A stretch of DNA of 64,000 nt, taken from an uncultured Bacteroidia bacterium (GTDB lineage Bacteria; Bacteroidota; Bacteroidia; Bacteroidales; F082). Position 1 is the first letter of the stretch, and each line of letters opens with the position of its first letter. The position numbers and the translations under genes were made by a program. Shown here one piece after another: positions 61,201 through 64,000 of this stretch. Location of the stretch: assembly GCA_902774365.1 (NCBI GenBank), contig CACYHX010000030.1, positions 25,705 to 89,704 of the forward strand, given 5' to 3'. The notes beneath the pieces were generated by a model. That model was not told where the DNA came from. It worked only from the letters and a program-made list of their open reading frames with translations, and made no database searches.

Positions 61201-64000
61201 CCAAGGCACTTGGTACGAATACAATGTCGACCTGAGCGCATACGCCGGCCAAACCGGTTACATCGCTCTCCGTCACTTCAACTGCAGCGACATGTTCTAC
61301 CTGGATGTCGACGATATCACCATCGCCGATCCTAACAGAGGCGTTGCCGAGGTTGAAATGAACCGTAGCCTGAATCACTTCAACATCTATCGCACTGACT
61401 GCTACAACGATGGTCCTTACAACAGCGACAACACTGAGTTCTTGTCGACCGTGTGGCTGCCCGACACCGCTTACTTCGATGTGAGCTGGATCGACGCTGC
61501 TCCTGGTGTCTACAAGTGGGGTGTGAGCGCCGTCTATGCTGGCAACCAAGCCGACAACCCGAACAACCCGCGTATCGACTATCCGTTCGAAGAGCGTGAA
61601 AGCGAGATCACGTGGCACACTGGTTGCGCTCCGTGCATCGACAAGGATATGTACATCCTCGACGGTGTGACCATCAACGTGGTCCTCAACAGCGCCGACA
61701 GCCCGGAAGGCACCGTGGTGACCTTCGAGAACACCAATCCTGGTGAACAACTCAACCACCCGATGGAGCCTCTGACTCTCGACCAGACTGGTTACTATGT
61801 GTTCCCCGAGTTCCGCAAGGGTAACTACAACATCACCATCGAAAAGGATGGTTACTTCACGCAGCTTGATTATCAAGAAATCTGGACGCCCATGGATCTC
61901 CGCTACGTGTTGATCGAAAAGATCTTCAACGCCAGAGAGCTCTATGTCAGCCGCACCGGCTGGGCCATGTGGCAACCCAATGGCACCCTCTCGAATCCTG
62001 AAGATGACCCGATGCGTCACCTCGAAGGTTACAAGATCATGTGCACCAGCATCGATGGTGAGCCGATCTTCAACGAGAACACAGTTGCTGAGCAACCGTT
62101 CTGCCAAGTGGCCACCGCCGACCTCGTCGAAGGTGAACACTACATCTGCAAAGTTGCTGCTATCTACAGCACTGGCATGAGCGACTACATTGAAGCCGAA
62201 TGGCAATATGAACCTTGCGAGCACTATGCTGGCGTTGTCGACGGCGTTGTGAACGTCGAAGGCAGCACCATCAGCTGGACGTATCCTGGCGGTGGCGATG
62301 GCCCGACTCCTCCTCCGACTCCTACCGAAGAAGCCACTATCGTCTTGAGCGTTCCTCAGGATGTTTGGGGTGATGGCAGCGGCTATCAGATGCTGATCGA
62401 TGCCGATGCTACTGCTTACGGCACCATCATTCCTGAAACTGGCGGTCTGACCACTAGCGGCAACGCTCCTGCTGGTTTGTACGACAACTTCGAGTACAAG
62501 ATCCCGGAGAATGCCGATGGTAACTTGAACACTAGCAACATCATTGTTACTGGTTCGCAAAGCATCACCATTCCTGCCGGTACCTACGACTGGTGCATCA
62601 CCAACCCGACTCCTGGCGACCGTGTCTGGATTGCTTCCGCCAACGGTACCATTCCTGGCCGCTATGACGACTATGAATTCGAGGCTGGTAAGACCTACAC
62701 CTTCACTGTCACCTTCGGCGGCACCAACGACCAAGTTGACCTCACCATCACTGAAAACGGCAGAGCCCTTGGCTTCGCTTGCAACAAGCCTGCTGTTGAC
62801 AACGGTGAGTACCGTATGGTTGAAAATACCACTAGCGCTTCTGTCGTTGCCAAGACTGTCGTTGGCAAGACTGTCAACTTTGACAACCGTGCTGGTTGGA
62901 TCTATTACGACAATGGTACCGTTAGCGACAACATTCTCGGTTTGTCCAACCAAAGCACTGGTGAGGTCTTCCCGTTCTCATTCGGTGTTATGTTCCCTGC
63001 TGGCAGCTATGAAGGCAACACTCTGACCAAGACTGCTTACTATGATCCTGCTGCTAACACCGGCAACATCGAGATCTACCAAGGCGGTACTACTGCTCCT
63101 ACTACGCTAGTCTACTCACAGCCTTACAGCACCACTGGTACTGAAGACTTTGTTGAGTTCACTTTCACCACTCCTGTGACTATCGATCCTGCTCAAAACC
63201 TGTGGGTTGTGATGCACACCGATGGTGGCTTTGTGGCTGCTTTGGATACGCAGAATGGTAATGCCAACGGCATGTGGCTCTACTCTGACCTGCTGGCTGA
63301 AGATTGGATGACGGTTGTGGCAGCCACTAGTGGTGCCTACAACGGCAACTGGATGATCCGTGCTTACCTTGAAGAAGGTACCACGCCTCCGACACCTCCG
63401 ACTCCTGCTGAAGGCGTCCTCGGTGCTATGATCTTCGTTGACGGTGAATGGGAAGCCTTTGTGCCCGTCCCGACCAACACCTACACCTACGAAGGCGACG
63501 GCCAGGAAATCTGCGTCCGCATTGTCTACGACGGCACTGCTGAACTGCCTGAGAACAACTACTACTACGCTATGAGCTGCGGCGACTGCGTTGGTGGTAT
63601 TGAACCTCAGCCTGAATGCCCGTTCGACGCCACTCTGACCTATGAAGTCAACGACACTGACGACCAAGTCAACCTCTTCTGGGGTGAACAACCCGAACCT
63701 CCGGTTCCGGCCGAAGGCACGACGTTCGTCTATGACTTCGAAAACAGCTCACTCGACGGCTTGACCCTGATCGACGCCGACGGCGACGGCAACAACTGGA
63801 TGCTTGGTAGCGTTGCTATGAGCACCGGCTACGGCCACAACGCTTCTGTCGACATGATCCTGTCGAAGAGCTACGACAACAACACGGGTGTTCTGTATCC
63901 CGACAACTACATCGTGTTCCCGATTGCCACTATCGTTGAAGGTTCGACCTTCAGCTTCTGGGGCTGCGGTCAGGATGCCAGCTATGTCGCTGAGCACTTC
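55283..64000 (+). CDS. Giant HagA/gingipain-type adhesin with cleaved-adhesin and DUF2436 domains (partial)
   Basis: 2,906 codons are open to the right edge with no stop. A signal peptide (KKVFSLMMALLLVFPGAMFAQ) starts a probable type IX-secreted surface adhesin. Domains by approximate residue: DUF2436 (50-195, DVWEDGSGYQMLLDADATAY); beta domains of GxGTSTxxxxP type (370-560 and 930-1115); cleaved-adhesin domain (1120-1297, FENGLDGWTALDVNVDGGTW); FN3-like pair (1370-1570); carboxypeptidase-regulatory-like (1574-1670); adhesin-like (1699-1836); cleaved adhesin (1845-2017); YRTDCYNDGPYNSDNTEF segment; second DUF2436 (2350-2493); beta domain (2533-2703); cleaved adhesin (2816 to edge). In Porphyromonas such proteins bind haem and host ligands. 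No C25 protease domain is visible in this part. The C-terminal sorting domain lies outside the window. Confidence 0.9.
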   Translation, partial: MKKKVFSLMMALLLVFPGAMFAQNRVSNGAHGTPASPLSGTPAIRAVAPNAGNATIILTAGDVWEDGSGYQMLLDADATAYGSTIPETGALSLDCSGNESIYAEFEYKLPTNADGVCETSNIVINNSVSIQIPAGTYDWCITNPTPGDRIWIAAANGSAGGRQDDYVFEAGATYEFVVSLFGNNDGVDVTVTQGETPDVPVVAGELTVHDGTATNGYVPVYGFYADAYLKSEMVYPAAELSDMANGTINSMKFYLSSPATDSWGSAYFQVFLSEVSSTSINSFYGPGTIVYEGPLDGTQSEMTINFDTPYQYNGGNLLVGVYNIAEGTYKSCSFVGEAVNGASFQGYSYTSLDAVSGSQRDFLPKTTFGYTTSGEEVVVEIGDGTSTYYYYPVNMYFHYSLTEQIYTADEIGTAGTINSVSFYYDYTSSFNMSNVTLYMKNVARTAFTSNTDMEPLALGDIVWTGSLEATEAGWITINLDTPFEYDGMSNLLIGAFDGTSGYPGSSFKFRTTPCDGYKGITWYSDSYTPDPYNTAAGYSGSKMYTQYRNNIQLAITPAEGPTYEVIDLVEINGFTAPVWGETPDNEVNVPEDANYYINESFWTYWYPNRGQTRADGVRVIDPEPIFNENDGRAYYMEIVVLPNEGYVFNNSTDILINGDASLVDMDATLVDASEVVICTIDFYPYEEGLHTLSTYGVGEDAYESIDRLIIERPNGAWMEPYHFNLYNDGDEDVEVVLIDFLHNNGYFSMDEETTEYPFTVAANGRPGVDLYINTNPEWTDTDVIESQLAVNTTERSTHLYQIVAAPYTPYCPDVVEAAYPLGNVTEGIQWRHYTSWMWNQINPQPEYEIHDNYTLPFPEIPEGRDAVIKFTVDRAMSLNARVPAEYPDGKVALYTEDFYGQPGPMADNNYTERPMQGGGSTPAGGAFEAVIGDGTSTTGYMPFYCFYNYSMSQQLFLAAELQAAGVTSAPMTSLSWYCTGTNGNLQSNITIWMANVAETAIGGNSIVTSGMTKVYTGNMTPTVGWDEFVFNQGNFSWDGHSNILISVQRNNGAWASGINWQCGTQSFTASGYSYNDSQGAYNMETNSYVFGTSGYSYGGTTTNRSIVKMKGGNRNRDAYTYGFENGLDGWTALDVNVDGGTWVHSNNNPGQYDYTEHAHGGSGFAMCYSFIDYDGAYDTDSYLISPQQYTLDNNSSITFWADNANDDYPESFSVCVSTAANPTASSFTQVWGGGAKAGSNGNATVRATNNRYDNWRSHTVNLGAYAGQTVWIAFHDVNYDAYEIWIDDVTINAASSAPVDPDQPVDPEVPGAFAAFSAGPVIENLNILPGTYYLVASSTATEDYGPRAFADPVADFEVEIGIEDLPCPEKAVVVAPVDNAEGIQPNSVTLKWLLDPNCTEYRLTFSTTYWPDDEVETHPQTILVDWTNDLAEEYTVTNLWNNTNYFWRVDQRTNGGEPVGCTTIGDIWGFTTHFNVPGNLTATPVELFEGQTTTLNWNSIVDRTYRYYFIYKDDEYLDRTTVNQVNMTTYTVAASELPYNMEGYKFNVTAIYDEGESAFSNDAIVKVSGYTNETGINGYAYEQDGVTPIGGVTVTITGTDEFGHSHTYTATTNDNGYYNVQVYVGEYTVAVANKDGYQETTTTHALPFNAPHQGQVNDVNFIMDEVFYAPANVCAETVEVGGEELVKIWWDFNFYNEMVEDFETGDLSQYDWETTANYPWTITTNNPYEGTYCLKSGGAGVNNVVSDLNLTVEIPNDGILSFFIKPSCENNWDFGHFYLDGTEMATFTGAGNWGEKRYPITEGEHTLRWSYTKDGSVNSNDDCVYLDYIRFNLLPEPPIAGNTYDFEDGMQGWTTIDADGDGFNWDMASNLMSGQAGHDGSADFVFSQSYSNTSGVLYPDNYFVSPQVQLGGQLRFYACAQDASYAAEHFGVAVSTTNNTSASAFTMVQEWTMSAKGDNNGKPVAMNTRSGRAQGTWYEYNVDLSAYAGQTGYIALRHFNCSDMFYLDVDDITIADPNRGVAEVEMNRSLNHFNIYRTDCYNDGPYNSDNTEFLSTVWLPDTAYFDVSWIDAAPGVYKWGVSAVYAGNQADNPNNPRIDYPFEERESEITWHTGCAPCIDKDMYILDGVTINVVLNSADSPEGTVVTFENTNPGEQLNHPMEPLTLDQTGYYVFPEFRKGNYNITIEKDGYFTQLDYQEIWTPMDLRYVLIEKIFNARELYVSRTGWAMWQPNGTLSNPEDDPMRHLEGYKIMCTSIDGEPIFNENTVAEQPFCQVATADLVEGEHYICKVAAIYSTGMSDYIEAEWQYEPCEHYAGVVDGVVNVEGSTISWTYPGGGDGPTPPPTPTEEATIVLSVPQDVWGDGSGYQMLIDADATAYGTIIPETGGLTTSGNAPAGLYDNFEYKIPENADGNLNTSNIIVTGSQSITIPAGTYDWCITNPTPGDRVWIASANGTIPGRYDDYEFEAGKTYTFTVTFGGTNDQVDLTITENGRALGFACNKPAVDNGEYRMVENTTSASVVAKTVVGKTVNFDNRAGWIYYDNGTVSDNILGLSNQSTGEVFPFSFGVMFPAGSYEGNTLTKTAYYDPAANTGNIEIYQGGTTAPTTLVYSQPYSTTGTEDFVEFTFTTPVTIDPAQNLWVVMHTDGGFVAALDTQNGNANGMWLYSDLLAEDWMTVVAATSGAYNGNWMIRAYLEEGTTPPTPPTPAEGVLGAMIFVDGEWEAFVPVPTNTYTYEGDGQEICVRIVYDGTAELPENNYYYAMSCGDCVGGIEPQPECPFDATLTYEVNDTDDQVNLFWGEQPEPPVPAEGTTFVYDFENSSLDGLTLIDADGDGNNWMLGSVAMSTGYGHNASVDMILSKSYDNNTGVLYPDNYIVFPIATIVEGSTFSFWGCGQDASYVAEHF

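Noticed and set aside
55394-62953. Several 300-670-codon open frames opposite the adhesin gene
   Set aside because: The plus frame is open for 2,906 codons with clear adhesin domains; the minus frames have Val/Thr-rich mirror composition and no domains.

Overview
This window is from a chromosome of the order Bacteroidales, probably an uncultured or metagenome-assembled lineage. Evidence: nearly every transcription unit has a Bacteroidetes sigma-ABfr type -7 element (TAnnTTTG) instead of a sigma-70 -10 box. The gene content also fits: GldH, a type IX secretion C-terminal sorting domain, an S46 dipeptidyl-peptidase, an OstA-like protein, the L25/Pth pair, RicT, and an enormous HagA/gingipain-type adhesin. 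Coding DNA is moderately GC-rich and spacers are AT-rich. No phage, IS transposase or CRISPR array is visible.

Layout. Positions 1-34,900 are mostly housekeeping: glycyl-tRNA synthetase (broken), an L,D-transpeptidase, a membrane glycosyltransferase with an Ig-like lipoprotein, a HicA/HicB pair, glnS, an OstA-like protein with gpmA, an Omp85-type barrel, mntP, tRNA-Pro, two U32 RNA-hydroxylation-type proteins (one here, one near 54 kb), a PHP phosphatase, a DUF4160/DUF2442 pair, a small XRE regulator, purC/phoH, a five-gene operon ricT-gldH-pbp1A-obg-pap2, lemA, glmS, tRNA-Leu, prs, rplY, pth, an RNA methyltransferase and an S46 peptidase (broken). Positions 35,100-39,000 hold a secreted CotH-kinase-like protein and a membrane-anchored GH16-like protein.

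Positions 39,198-53,102 are the most unusual block. Nine minus-strand genes comprise three AlgI-type MBOAT O-acyltransferases and six AlgX/AlgJ-type SGNH-like proteins, arranged as successive modules with dispersed repeats or new promoters at the module joints. They probably transfer acyl groups to an exported or surface glycan. Only one of the six SGNH-like proteins keeps the canonical Asp-x-His-Trp motif. A ~40-residue helical motif recurs at the ends of most of them and also in the neighbouring GH16-like protein, linking the loci. From 55,283 to the right edge runs one uninterrupted frame (2,906 codons, no stop) for a HagA-like adhesin with duplicated DUF2436 and several cleaved-adhesin domains. 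It is preceded by a ~380-nt leader with four evenly spaced perfect palindromes.

A second theme is a dense population of small palindromic repeats of at least six types. Several lie in frame inside protein genes (phoH, an algX-like gene, a U32 gene, a PHP phosphatase and the N-terminus of gldH), adding peptides such as [34 protein letters not shown] and PPLRGGQGG. Others carry locus-specific or interleaved inverted repeats. Finally, glyQS and the S46 gene each appear to have lost several tens of bases near the 5' end with the same change of frame. These are either real lesions or assembly artefacts and deserve checking first.
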